Source: an uncultured Bacilli bacterium (GTDB lineage Bacteria > Bacillota_I > Bacilli_A > RF39 > UBA660). From it: a stretch of 5,679 bases of DNA. Shown one piece after another: positions 1 through 5,679 of the stretch (position 1 is the stretch's first letter; every line of letters begins with the position of its first letter). Where the stretch lies: positions 1 through 5,679 of the forward strand of contig CALVPC010000065.1 of assembly GCA_944350405.1 (NCBI GenBank). The letters are read 5' to 3'. The notes beneath the pieces are model-generated. The model did no database searches. It saw only the letters and a list, made by a program, of their open reading frames with translations, and was not told where the DNA came from. The translations under genes and the position numbers were made by a program.

Positions 1-1845
1 TCTTATAGTAACGGGATTTTCTTTCATTATTTCAAATAAGCTAATAAAATCTGATTTTTGATATGGTAATATTTTGTTTAATGATGCTATTCTTTCTTCT
101 TCATTAGTCGAAAGAATCATCTTTCTAAAATTGAATATTCTTTCGTTATCAAAAAACATGTGTTCTGTTCTACAAAGTCCTATTCCTTCGGCTCCTAAAT
201 CCAAAGCTTTTTTTGCATCTTTATAATTGTCAGCATTGGCTCTTACTCCAATTGTTTTTATTTCATTAACCCAGTTCATAAATACTTCGAAATCTCCAGA
301 TATTCCAGCATCTGTAGTAGGAATTTGTCCTAAATATACTTTACCAGTGCTTCCGTCTACACTTATATAGTCTCCTTCATGTATTGTGTATTCTTTAGCC
401 ATTAATGTTTTATTTGTTTCATCTATTCTTAAATTTTCACATCCTGATACACATGGAATACCCATTCCTCTTGCTACTACTGCAGCATGCGAGGTCATTC
501 CACCTCTTATAGTTAATACTGCTTTTGATAGACTCATTCCTTCTATGTCTTCTGGAGATGTTTCTAATCGTACTAAGATTAAATCTGATTCGCCATTTTC
601 ACTTGCTCTTTTTATATCTTCCGCTTTAAAATATACTTTACCTGAACCTGCGCCTGGTGATGCAGCTAGTCCTTCGGCAATTATTTCTTTATTTTCTAAT
701 TCATTGTTATCAAAAGTTGGATGAAGTAATTGATCTAAAAGTTTTGGTTCTACTCTAGATAGGGCTTCTTCTTTAGTAATTAACCCTTCTTCTACTAAAC
801 TCGTAGCTATTTTTATAGCGGCTTTTCCTGTTCTTTTTCCATTTCTTGTTTGAAGCATATAAAGTTTACCATTTTCAATTGTAAATTCCATATCTTGCAT
901 ATCTTTATAATAATTTTCTAATTTTTTACATATATTATTTAACTGCTCATAACAATCTGGAATTACTTCTTTTAAAGTTGATATATTACTTGGAGTTCTT
1001 ACTCCTGCTACTACATCTTCACCTTGTGCATTAATTAAATATTCTCCATATAATTTGTTTTCTCCAGTCGCAGGATTTCTACTAAATACTACTCCTGTTC
1101 CTGATTTATCGTTTAAATTACCATATACCATTTCTTGAACATTTACTGCTGTACCCCACTCATCTGGTATATTATTCATTTTTCTATAGAATTTTGCTCT
1201 ATCATTGTTCCAAGATCTAAATACTGCTTTTATGGCTTCTATTAATTGTAATTTTGGATCACTTGGAAAATCTTCATTTGCTAATTCATAATATTTTTCT
1301 TTGAAAGATTTTACTAAAAATTTTAAATCTTCTTCTGTTAACTCTGTATCATATTTTATATTTTTTGTTTCTTTTAGCTTATCAATAATTCTTTCAAAAA
1401 GACTTTTATCATAACCTTTTACTACATCACTGTACATGCCAATAAATCTTCTATAACAATCGTATATAAATCTTTTATCCATAGTAGTAGATAAACTTTC
1501 TACTATTTCATCGTTTAAACCAAGATTTAAGATTGTATCCATCATTCCTGGCATAGAACTTCTAGCACCACTTCTTACTGATACTAATAAAGGATTTTCT
1601 TTATCTCCAAATTTTTTGCCTGTACTTTTTTCTAATTCTAGTATTTTATCTTCAACTTGCTTTATAATTTCACTACTTAAAGTTTCACTATTTTCATAAT
1701 AACTTGTACATGCTTCAGTAGTTACAATAAACCCCATTGGTACGGGAAGTCCTAAAGTAGTCATTTGACATAAATTAGCTCCTTTTCCTCCAAGTAATGA
1801 CCTCATGTTAGAATTTCCTTCATTAAAACTATAAACGTATTTCAC
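1..1845 (-). CDS. ppdK: Pyruvate, phosphate dikinase, N-terminal 615 residues (runs off left edge)
   Basis: PPDK catalyses ATP + pyruvate + Pi <=> AMP + PEP + PPi in the cytoplasm, at the pyruvate/PEP node. The frame is open without a stop from a GTG start at 1845 to base 1. The start is set by AGGAG at 1854-1858, 8 nt upstream, and by family alignment (MKYVYSFNEG, then LLGGKGANL near residues 17-25); the nearby ATG at 1853 opens a frame that stops at once. The ATP-grasp domain (about 18-340) carries SVRSGARSSMPGMMDT, with R91 and R95, and LQTRNGKRT at 331-339. The swivelling phosphohistidine domain shows TIRGGMTSHAAVVARGMG; H453 is the phosphorylated histidine (His455 in C. symbiosum) and T451 matches the threonine regulated in plants. 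The PEP/pyruvate barrel begins with GLCRTEHMFF (R559). The last visible residue, R615, matches Arg617 of the C. symbiosum enzyme. About 260 C-terminal residues, including the catalytic Cys, lie outside. PEP synthase is excluded by the PPDK-specific motifs. The truncation is only the window edge. Confidence 0.97.
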   Translation of the reverse strand, partial: MKYVYSFNEGNSNMRSLLGGKGANLCQMTTLGLPVPMGFIVTTEACTSYYENSETLSSEIIKQVEDKILELEKSTGKKFGDKENPLLVSVRSGARSSMPGMMDTILNLGLNDEIVESLSTTMDKRFIYDCYRRFIGMYSDVVKGYDKSLFERIIDKLKETKNIKYDTELTEEDLKFLVKSFKEKYYELANEDFPSDPKLQLIEAIKAVFRSWNNDRAKFYRKMNNIPDEWGTAVNVQEMVYGNLNDKSGTGVVFSRNPATGENKLYGEYLINAQGEDVVAGVRTPSNISTLKEVIPDCYEQLNNICKKLENYYKDMQDMEFTIENGKLYMLQTRNGKRTGKAAIKIATSLVEEGLITKEEALSRVEPKLLDQLLHPTFDNNELENKEIIAEGLAASPGAGSGKVYFKAEDIKRASENGESDLILVRLETSPEDIEGMSLSKAVLTIRGGMTSHAAVVARGMGIPCVSGCENLRIDETNKTLMAKEYTIHEGDYISVDGSTGKVYLGQIPTTDAGISGDFEVFMNWVNEIKTIGVRANADNYKDAKKALDLGAEGIGLCRTEHMFFDNERIFNFRKMILSTNEEERIASLNKILPYQKSDFISLFEIMKENPVTIR

Positions 1846-1853
1846 TTTATCAT

Positions 1854-1858
1854 CTCCT
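1854..1858 (-). promoter_or_regulatory. Ribosome binding site that decides the GTG start of ppdK
   Basis: AGGAG lies 8 nt before the GTG at 1845. It is the most canonical Shine-Dalgarno sequence in the window and supports the non-ATG start, for which no usable ATG alternative exists upstream. Confidence 0.8.
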
Positions 1859-1878
1859 AATATTATTTTAACAAAATT

Positions 1879-1907
1879 ATTTTTAAACACCTATTAAAAC
1901 TTGTTAA
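1879..1907 (-). promoter_or_regulatory. Candidate ppdK promoter
   Basis: TTAACA (1902-1907, five of six matches to TTGACA) is followed by a 17-nt spacer and AAAAAT (1879-1884, four of six matches to TATAAT). Transcription would start near 1872, giving a leader of about 27 nt with the AGGAG site inside it. The -10 is weak and the stretch is very AT-rich, so chance matches are likely. The position, just past the terminator of the preceding gene, is what favours it. Confidence 0.4.
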
Positions 1908-1911
1908 GTTT
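1897..1911. promoter_or_regulatory. Dyad symmetry, possible operator upstream of ppdK
   Basis: AAACTT-GTT-AAGTTT is a perfect 6-bp inverted repeat with a 3-nt centre. It covers the candidate -35 element of ppdK (1902-1907), where a bound repressor would block RNA polymerase. It could instead be a minor hairpin just past the U-tract of the preceding terminator, or chance in AT-rich DNA. No regulator can be named from the sequence. Confidence 0.3.
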
Positions 1912-1913
1912 AC

Positions 1914-1941
1914 AAAAAAAAGTAATTATTTTTAATTACTT
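1914..1941 (-). terminator. Weak Rho-independent terminator overlapping the stop codon of the 219-residue protein gene
   Basis: On the minus strand, AGTAATTA, a 4-nt A loop and TAATTACT form an 8-bp perfect stem (1921-1928 with 1933-1940), extended to 9 bp by A1920-T1941. It is followed by seven T residues (1920-1914). The TAA stop codon (1938-1936) lies inside the stem. Only one G-C pair is present, so the hairpin is weak and some read-through into ppdK is possible. The T-run orients it for minus-strand transcripts. Confidence 0.6.
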
Positions 1942-2595
1942 CTCTTTTAATACAATATAACCATTTCCTTCAATTACATATGATTGAGCTGCTTTTTTAT
2001 TATAAAATTCGTTTTCTGTACTTGGTGTAAAACTATAATAAAGTTCTTGTGAAATATTATGTTCTTTATTTATATCTCTAGATTCTAATTTAACATTTAC
2101 TTCAATAATGTTTTCTTTATTGATTAAGCTATTTGGAATACTAATATCTAATGTATTATTGTTATAACTAATTGAAATTCCATCTTTCGTATTATTATCT
2201 AAACTATATTTTTGATTATTTATTGTAATACTATCATCTTCTAATTTATATGAATCTGTATAAATGTCTACTATATGAAAACTTGTACCAGTTTCTAAAA
2301 GATTTTCTTCATTTGGATTAGAATAATTTGTATAAGTAAGTTTATATATTCCGTTTTTTAAATATTTGATAGTTCTTGTAGCACTTAGTTCATTTGTTTC
2401 TAATTCTTTAGTTTGACTTGTTTTGTAATTTGTTACAGTCTCTATTATATACTTATCATCTAATACTTCTTTTTTGAAAGAAAAGCCTACTAAAAAAGTT
2501 CCTATTACTATAAAAACAATTCCTATTACTAGTATTATTTTTGTTTTAAGAATAGGTTTAGTTACAAATTTATTTATTTTTGCTTTCATTTTCAT
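1936..2595 (-). CDS. Membrane-anchored extracytoplasmic protein of unknown function (219 aa)
   Basis: I do not recognise the family. Residues 1-19 are Lys-rich and cytoplasmic by the positive-inside rule. Residues 20-40 (IILVIGIVFIVIGTFLVGFSF) form one membrane helix, either an anchor or an uncleaved signal; no lipobox Cys is present. Residues 41-219 should lie outside the membrane. They are rich in Asn, Thr, Ser, Ile and Tyr with alternating polar/hydrophobic stretches, suggesting a beta-sandwich. A distinctive tail contains YYSFTPSTENEFYNKKA and SYVIEGNGYIVL. There is no Cys, no LPXTG motif and no evident catalytic motif. The ATG at 2595 is chosen because AAAGGGG sits 8 nt upstream; a second in-frame ATG lies at 2589. 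The gene has its own promoter and terminator, so it is probably a separate unit between the flavoprotein operon and ppdK. Expression as a real protein is likely given these signals; the function is open. Confidence 0.85.
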   Translation of the reverse strand: MKMKAKINKFVTKPILKTKIILVIGIVFIVIGTFLVGFSFKKEVLDDKYIIETVTNYKTSQTKELETNELSATRTIKYLKNGIYKLTYTNYSNPNEENLLETGTSFHIVDIYTDSYKLEDDSITINNQKYSLDNNTKDGISISYNNNTLDISIPNSLINKENIIEVNVKLESRDINKEHNISQELYYSFTPSTENEFYNKKAAQSYVIEGNGYIVLKEK

Positions 2596-2603
2596 AGTAA
2601 CAA

Positions 2604-2610
2604 CCCCTTT
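2604..2610 (-). promoter_or_regulatory. Ribosome binding site of the 219-residue protein gene
   Basis: AAAGGGG lies 8 nt before the ATG at 2595 and 14 nt before the alternative ATG at 2589, so it supports the longer protein. The same G-rich form (AAGGGG) precedes the FAD-dependent protein gene at 4249. Confidence 0.65.
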
Positions 2611-2624
2611 AGTACTATGAATAC

Positions 2625-2653
2625 ATTATATACTATAAATTGTAAATAAACAA
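2625..2653 (-). promoter_or_regulatory. Sigma-70/SigA-type promoter of the 219-residue protein gene
   Basis: TTGTTT (2648-2653) is followed by exactly 17 nt and a consensus TATAAT (2625-2630). Transcription would begin near 2618, giving a leader of about 22 nt that contains the AAAGGGG site. This is the best promoter match in the window. It begins only about 15 nt after the stop codon of the preceding flavoprotein gene, and no convincing terminator lies between them. Confidence 0.7.
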
Positions 2654-2668
2654 GTATATGAAAAATTT

Positions 2669-4249
2669 TTATTTATTTCTATATATTTTGGCAATGGATT
2701 CAAATACTTTTATACCATCAATTGCTGAAGTAGTGATTCCTCCGGCATACCCTGCTCCTTCACCACATGGAAATATTCCTTTTATATTAGACATTAAATA
2801 TTCATCTCTAAATATTTTGATAGGAGATGATGTTCTTGATTCTACTCCTAATAAGATTGGATTACTACTTGCAAAATCAGTTATTTTTTTATCAAAATAC
2901 ATCATGCCTTCTTTAATTGCTTCATTAATATATTCAGGAAATATTTCATTTAAATTACTTGTTTGATAACTTCCTTTAATTGCAGAACTATTTATGCTAC
3001 CTAATGGTTTATTTTCTATGTAACCATTAAAACTTTGTACTGGTATTTTGCCTTTTCCTAGTAAATAGGCTTTTTGTTCTAAATTCATTTGAAATTCTAA
3101 GCCAGAGAAAATTTCTTGTCCAAAGTCATCTTTTGATACTGTTACAACAATTGCACTATTAGCAAACCCACTATCTCTTTTATAATTACTCATTCCGTTA
3201 ATTACTAACATATTATTTTCAGATGATGAATTTATTACATATCCACCTGGACACATACAAAAGGAATATACTCCTCTTCCTTTAGAAGTAGTATAGGTAA
3301 GTTTATAGTTTGCTGGTGGTAATTTATTATAGTTTTTTTCTCCATATTGTTTTTTATTAATCATTTCTTGACTATGTATTACTCTAACTCCTACTGCGAA
3401 AGGTTTACTATCCATGATAAGATTTCTTTTGTGTAACATTTTAAAAGTGTCTCTAGCACTATGACCTATAGCTAGTACTAGGAGATTACACTCTATTATT
3501 TCATTTTCATTTACTACAATACTATTTATTTGATTATTTTTAATGTTTATATCTGTTAGGCAGGTATTAAATCTAAATTCTCCGCCCATATTAATTATTT
3601 TATTTCTCATATTTATTATTACGTTTTTTAATATATCTGTTCCTATATGGGGATTATTTTCATACATTATTTCTTTTGGAGCACCACATGATACAAAAGT
3701 TTCAAATACTTTTTTCATTCTATATTTTTTATCTTTTACTAATGTATTTAATTTCCCATCTGAAAATGTTCCGGCTCCTCCTTCACCAAATTGAACATTG
3801 GATGAGGTGTTTAATAATCCAGTTTTCCAAAATTTATCTACTGTTTTTTCTCTTTCTTCTATATTTTCACCACGTTCTATTATTAATGGTTTATAACCAT
3901 GTTCTGCTAAAAGATAGGCTGCAAATAAACCAGATGGACCGCTTCCTACAATGATAGGCCTATTTTGAATAGAATTTTCACCTGTTACAATACATTTATA
4001 TACTTCATTAGGAGTTTTAAAAATGTCTTTACTTTTGATTTTGATTAATATTTTTGACTCATTTTCTACTTTTACATCTAATTCATAGACATAACAAATA
4101 TTATTTTTATTTCTAGCATCAAGAGATTTTTTATTAATTTTGATAGTTTTTATTTTATTTATATTTATTTTTAACTTTTTACTTACCTTTTCTTTTAAGA
4201 TATTTTCTTTTTCATTTAAAGATAATTTTATATTTCTTATTCTAATCAT
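2669..4249 (-). CDS. FAD-dependent dehydrogenase-like protein, COG2509 type (526 aa)
   Basis: This is a soluble cytoplasmic flavoprotein of a widespread family whose substrate is not established. Residues 1-90 form a Lys/Ile-rich N-terminal domain typical of the family, probably ferredoxin-like. The Rossmann FAD site follows: IIVGSGPSGLFAAYLLAEHG (GxGxxG at 102-107) and IIERGE with E125 as the ribose-binding acid. NVQFGEGGAGTFSDGKL (151-167) is the family signature. The middle carries SFCMCPGGYV, and near the C-terminus come LLGVESRTSSPIKI and PCGEGAGYAGGITTSAIDG (494-512), which closes the FAD site. Length is normal for the family. The start is fixed by AAGGGG 5 nt upstream (4255-4260). The ATG lies inside the end of the preceding gene, an 8-nt overlap that implies translational coupling. 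The full set of FAD motifs indicates an active enzyme. Being a dehydrogenase rather than an oxidase or reductase is not shown by the sequence. Confidence 0.9.
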   Translation of the reverse strand: MIRIRNIKLSLNEKENILKEKVSKKLKININKIKTIKINKKSLDARNKNNICYVYELDVKVENESKILIKIKSKDIFKTPNEVYKCIVTGENSIQNRPIIVGSGPSGLFAAYLLAEHGYKPLIIERGENIEEREKTVDKFWKTGLLNTSSNVQFGEGGAGTFSDGKLNTLVKDKKYRMKKVFETFVSCGAPKEIMYENNPHIGTDILKNVIINMRNKIINMGGEFRFNTCLTDINIKNNQINSIVVNENEIIECNLLVLAIGHSARDTFKMLHKRNLIMDSKPFAVGVRVIHSQEMINKKQYGEKNYNKLPPANYKLTYTTSKGRGVYSFCMCPGGYVINSSSENNMLVINGMSNYKRDSGFANSAIVVTVSKDDFGQEIFSGLEFQMNLEQKAYLLGKGKIPVQSFNGYIENKPLGSINSSAIKGSYQTSNLNEIFPEYINEAIKEGMMYFDKKITDFASSNPILLGVESRTSSPIKIFRDEYLMSNIKGIFPCGEGAGYAGGITTSAIDGIKVFESIAKIYRNK

Positions 4250-5477
4250 GATTACCCCTTATACTTTCTCCGACTAGTATAGCACTTAAAATAGCAAATC
4301 CAATATTATAACCTCCACAATCTCCATAAATATCTATTATTTCTCCGGTAAAATATAATCCTTTAACAATATTAGATTCTAAAGTTTTATTATTTAGTTC
4401 TAAAGTTGATACTCCGCCTTCACATGTTTGAGCATTTTCAAAAGAATTTGTTCCTGCTATATTGATAGTAAATTCTAGAAGTTCTTTGGCAATAGCTTGT
4501 CTTTTACTATTTGATAGATTTTCTAATAATGTATCATTATTTATGTTTAATTTCTTTAATATATAGTTAGTAAGTTTATAGTTTAAAAGACTATCTAATA
4601 TATCAGAAATAGTTCTTTTTTTAAGTAGTTTTTCTTGTTGATTTAAAAATTCTAAAAATTCTTCTTCTTTTGTAAGACCTAAATTATAAAGAAAGTTAAG
4701 TTTTATTTTGATTTGTTTTTTTTCATATAATCCTTTACTTGCTAAACCACTTAAATTAAATATACATATTCCGCTTAATCCAAAATTAGTAAACTGAACT
4801 TCTCCGACTTCTTCTTTTATTATTTTATCATTTTCTAATAGTGAAGCTTTTACTTTGCTTCTTATACCACTTAAAGTTTTAAAATACGAGCCTTCTCCTT
4901 TTAATTGAACTAATGCCGGTAATACTTTTATTATGGTGTGATTAAATTGTTCACATAGAGTATATCCAGATCCATCTGATCCAGTTTTAGGATATGCTTT
5001 TGATCCTGCACTAATTATTACTTTATTTGCTTCGATTATTTTTTCTTTTGTCTTTACTATAAATTTATCATTTTGTTTTGTTATTTTTGTTACTGGATTA
5101 TTTAATAATATTTCTATGCCTTTTATTTTTGCTTCTTTTAAAAGAGCATTTTTTATAGTTATTGCTTGATTAGAATAAGGATAATAATAACCATTTTTTA
5201 TTTCTGGTATTATACCTATGGAAGTAAAGAAATTTAATACTTTTATTTTATTTTCTTCAGTTATGATGTTTTCTATAAAAGACTTATTGCTTGAATAATA
5301 ATGTTTTTTCGTAAAATCTTCATTAAAATAATTGCATTTTCCATTTCCTGTTATTAATAATTTTTTTAAAGGGCTATTTTCTTTTTCTAATATTATAACT
5401 TCATTATCATTGGTTTTAGATTCTATTGCTGCGGCGAAACCTGAGATTCCCCCGCCTATTACTACTATTTTTTCCAT
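4242..5477 (-). CDS. HI0933/BaiN-family FAD-binding flavoprotein (411 aa)
   Basis: This is a cytoplasmic NAD(P)/FAD-dependent oxidoreductase-like protein. The family includes E. coli YhiN, BaiN of Clostridium scindens (bile acid metabolism) and a streptococcal aminoacetone oxidase; these roles cannot be transferred without closer evidence. The N-terminus KIVVIGGGISGFAAAIE gives the dinucleotide site GxGxxG at 8-13, with E31 (IILEKE) binding ribose. KKLLITGNGKCN (38-49) is the family signature. SAGSKAYPKTGSDGSGY (156-172), PALVQL (187-192) and GEVQFTNFGLSG (225-236) follow in the expected order. The C-terminal FAD segment is TCEGGVS (351-357), then GLYFTGEIIDIYGDCGGYN (373-391). Length is normal. 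The ATG at 5477 sits at the usual family start, but its Shine-Dalgarno is poor (GGTG 5 nt away, AAAGG 11 nt away), so translation may be modest. It is the first gene of a coupled operon with the COG2509-type flavoprotein. Confidence 0.93.
   Translation of the reverse strand: MEKIVVIGGGISGFAAAIESKTNDNEVIILEKENSPLKKLLITGNGKCNYFNEDFTKKHYYSSNKSFIENIITEENKIKVLNFFTSIGIIPEIKNGYYYPYSNQAITIKNALLKEAKIKGIEILLNNPVTKITKQNDKFIVKTKEKIIEANKVIISAGSKAYPKTGSDGSGYTLCEQFNHTIIKVLPALVQLKGEGSYFKTLSGIRSKVKASLLENDKIIKEEVGEVQFTNFGLSGICIFNLSGLASKGLYEKKQIKIKLNFLYNLGLTKEEEFLEFLNQQEKLLKKRTISDILDSLLNYKLTNYILKKLNINNDTLLENLSNSKRQAIAKELLEFTINIAGTNSFENAQTCEGGVSTLELNNKTLESNIVKGLYFTGEIIDIYGDCGGYNIGFAILSAILVGESIRGNHD
4255..4260 (-). 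promoter_or_regulatory. Ribosome binding site inside the upstream gene, for the FAD-dependent protein
   Basis: AAGGGG lies 5 nt before the ATG at 4249, within the last codons of the HI0933-family gene. Ribosomes finishing that gene (TAG at 4244-4242) stop 3 nt past the new start codon, which favours re-initiation. Confidence 0.65.
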
Positions 5478-5502
5478 AACAACACCAGCCTTTGTAATAT
5501 TT

Positions 5503-5531
5503 AGTTTATCATTTATTATGCCTTATTTCAA
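5503..5531 (-). promoter_or_regulatory. Candidate promoter of the flavoprotein operon
   Basis: TTGAAA (5526-5531, five of six consensus matches), a 17-nt spacer and TAAACT (5503-5508, four of six) lie 26 nt before the start codon, giving a leader of about 20 nt. An alternative is the consensus TATAAT at 5562-5567, which has only TAATAA at the -35 distance (5585-5590) and would give a leader of about 78 nt. The sequence does not decide between them. Confidence 0.4.
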
Positions 5532-5562
5532 TAATTTAAGAGTATAAGAAAACCCTAAAACA

Positions 5563-5584
5563 TTATACTATCCTTATACTGTCC
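5563..5584. repeat. 11-bp tandem duplication upstream of the flavoprotein operon
   Basis: TTATACTATCC (5563-5573) is followed directly by TTATACTGTCC (5574-5584), 10 of 11 bases identical, and then by a further TTAT. On the minus strand each copy contains a TATAA core, so the duplication doubles a -10-like element. Eleven base pairs is about one helical turn, so both copies face the same side of the DNA. Confidence 0.6.
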
Positions 5585-5606
5585 TTATTAATATACTTAT
5601 TAATAA
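5585..5606. repeat. AT-only inverted repeat
   Basis: TTATTAATA (5585-5593) and TATTAATAA (5598-5606) are perfect 9-bp arms around a TACT centre. The first arm also recurs directly at 5597-5605. There are no G-C pairs, so an RNA hairpin would be unstable. It could be a protein-binding dyad or chance in AT-rich DNA just past the upstream terminator. Confidence 0.4.
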
Positions 5607-5636
5607 AAAAGATCGATTATGATGACATCGATCTTT
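5605..5636 (-). terminator. Rho-independent terminator of a gene beyond the right edge
   Basis: AAAGATCGAT (5608-5617) and ATCGATCTTT (5627-5636) form a perfect 10-bp stem with three G-C pairs and a 9-nt loop. On the minus strand the stem runs into six T residues (5610-5605); on the plus strand it is followed by CCTATAG with no T-run. It therefore ends a minus-strand transcript entering from above 5679 and separates it from the flavoprotein operon. Confidence 0.75.
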
Positions 5637-5640
5637 CCTA

Positions 5641-5663
5641 TAGATTATTAAGAAAATAATCTA
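5641..5663. repeat. Perfect 9-bp hairpin next to the terminator
   Basis: TAGATTATT (5641-5649) and AATAATCTA (5655-5663) are exact inverted arms around AAGAA. It lies 4 nt before the terminator stem in the minus-strand transcript. It may be part of the 3' untranslated end or cover the stop codon of the gene beyond the edge: minus-strand stops occur in all three frames between 5676 and 5648, so that gene's frame and end cannot be fixed here. Confidence 0.5.
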
Positions 5664-5679
5664 AAACACCAAATTAATT

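Noticed and set aside
386..724. Open stretch on the plus strand
   Set aside because: It is antisense to the PPDK phosphohistidine domain, shows no family features of its own, and the minus frame carries the conserved motifs.
1..1845. Frameshifted or pseudogenised ppdK
   Set aside because: All 615 codons were read and contain no stop; motif order and spacing match the family, so the missing C-terminus is only the window edge.
1901..1918. Possible Rex-type redox operator (TTGTTAA half-site)
   Set aside because: Only one half-site matches; the expected second half at the 4-nt spacing agrees at about four of seven positions in an AT-rich tract.
2658..3954. Several plus-strand open stretches (2658-2966, 3543-3794, 3676-3954)
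   Set aside because: All are antisense to the COG2509-type flavoprotein gene, which has strong family motifs; their Phe/Leu/Ile-rich translations are typical complements of AT-rich coding DNA.
5332..5547. Plus-strand open stretch over the start of the HI0933-family gene
   Set aside because: It is the complement of the FAD-binding N-terminus and runs across the operon promoter region without a recognisable ribosome site.
5478..5679. Riboswitch, T-box or structured leader for the flavoprotein operon
   Set aside because: The one good terminator has its stop-side geometry before the candidate promoters, and no conserved aptamer core is visible; it fits the end of an upstream gene better.
1..5679. 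Mycoplasma-type code with TGA as Trp
   Set aside because: The Trp positions checked in PPDK and the COG2509-type protein use TGG, and no in-frame TGA interrupts any of the genes.

Overview
The window is about three-quarters A+T and reads as a low-GC, Gram-positive-type chromosome. All recognisable genes lie on the minus strand, so transcription runs from high to low coordinates. Every Trp I checked is encoded by TGG and no in-frame TGA was found, so the standard bacterial code applies, not the Mycoplasma code. The visible pyruvate, phosphate dikinase (PPDK) resembles the Clostridium symbiosum enzyme closely along its length. A gut-type anaerobic member of the Bacillota, or a relative close to the Mollicutes, fits best; this lineage assignment is inference.

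Layout in the direction of transcription: (1) 5679-5478 is an intergenic stretch. It holds two adjacent hairpins (the second a Rho-independent terminator for a gene lying beyond the right edge), a short AT-rich inverted repeat, an 11-bp tandem duplication and candidate promoters. (2) 5477-4242 encodes an HI0933/BaiN-family flavoprotein. (3) 4249-2669 encodes a second, unrelated-family FAD protein (COG2509 type). It overlaps the first gene by 8 nt, so the pair forms a translationally coupled operon. (4) 2595-1936 encodes a 219-residue protein with one N-terminal membrane anchor and an extracytoplasmic domain I do not recognise. It has its own strong promoter and ends in a weak hairpin terminator that includes its stop codon. 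(5) 1845-1 is the first 615 codons of ppdK, which runs off the left edge.

The two flavoproteins are probably made in a fixed ratio and may share a redox task, but neither family has a secure general function. PPDK interconverts pyruvate and phosphoenolpyruvate using PPi/AMP or ATP/Pi, and is typical of the central carbon metabolism of anaerobic fermenters. Nothing in the sequence links it functionally to its neighbours. I see no mobile element, CRISPR array, tRNA, rRNA or recognisable riboswitch. The region looks like ordinary core chromosome with one orphan surface protein.
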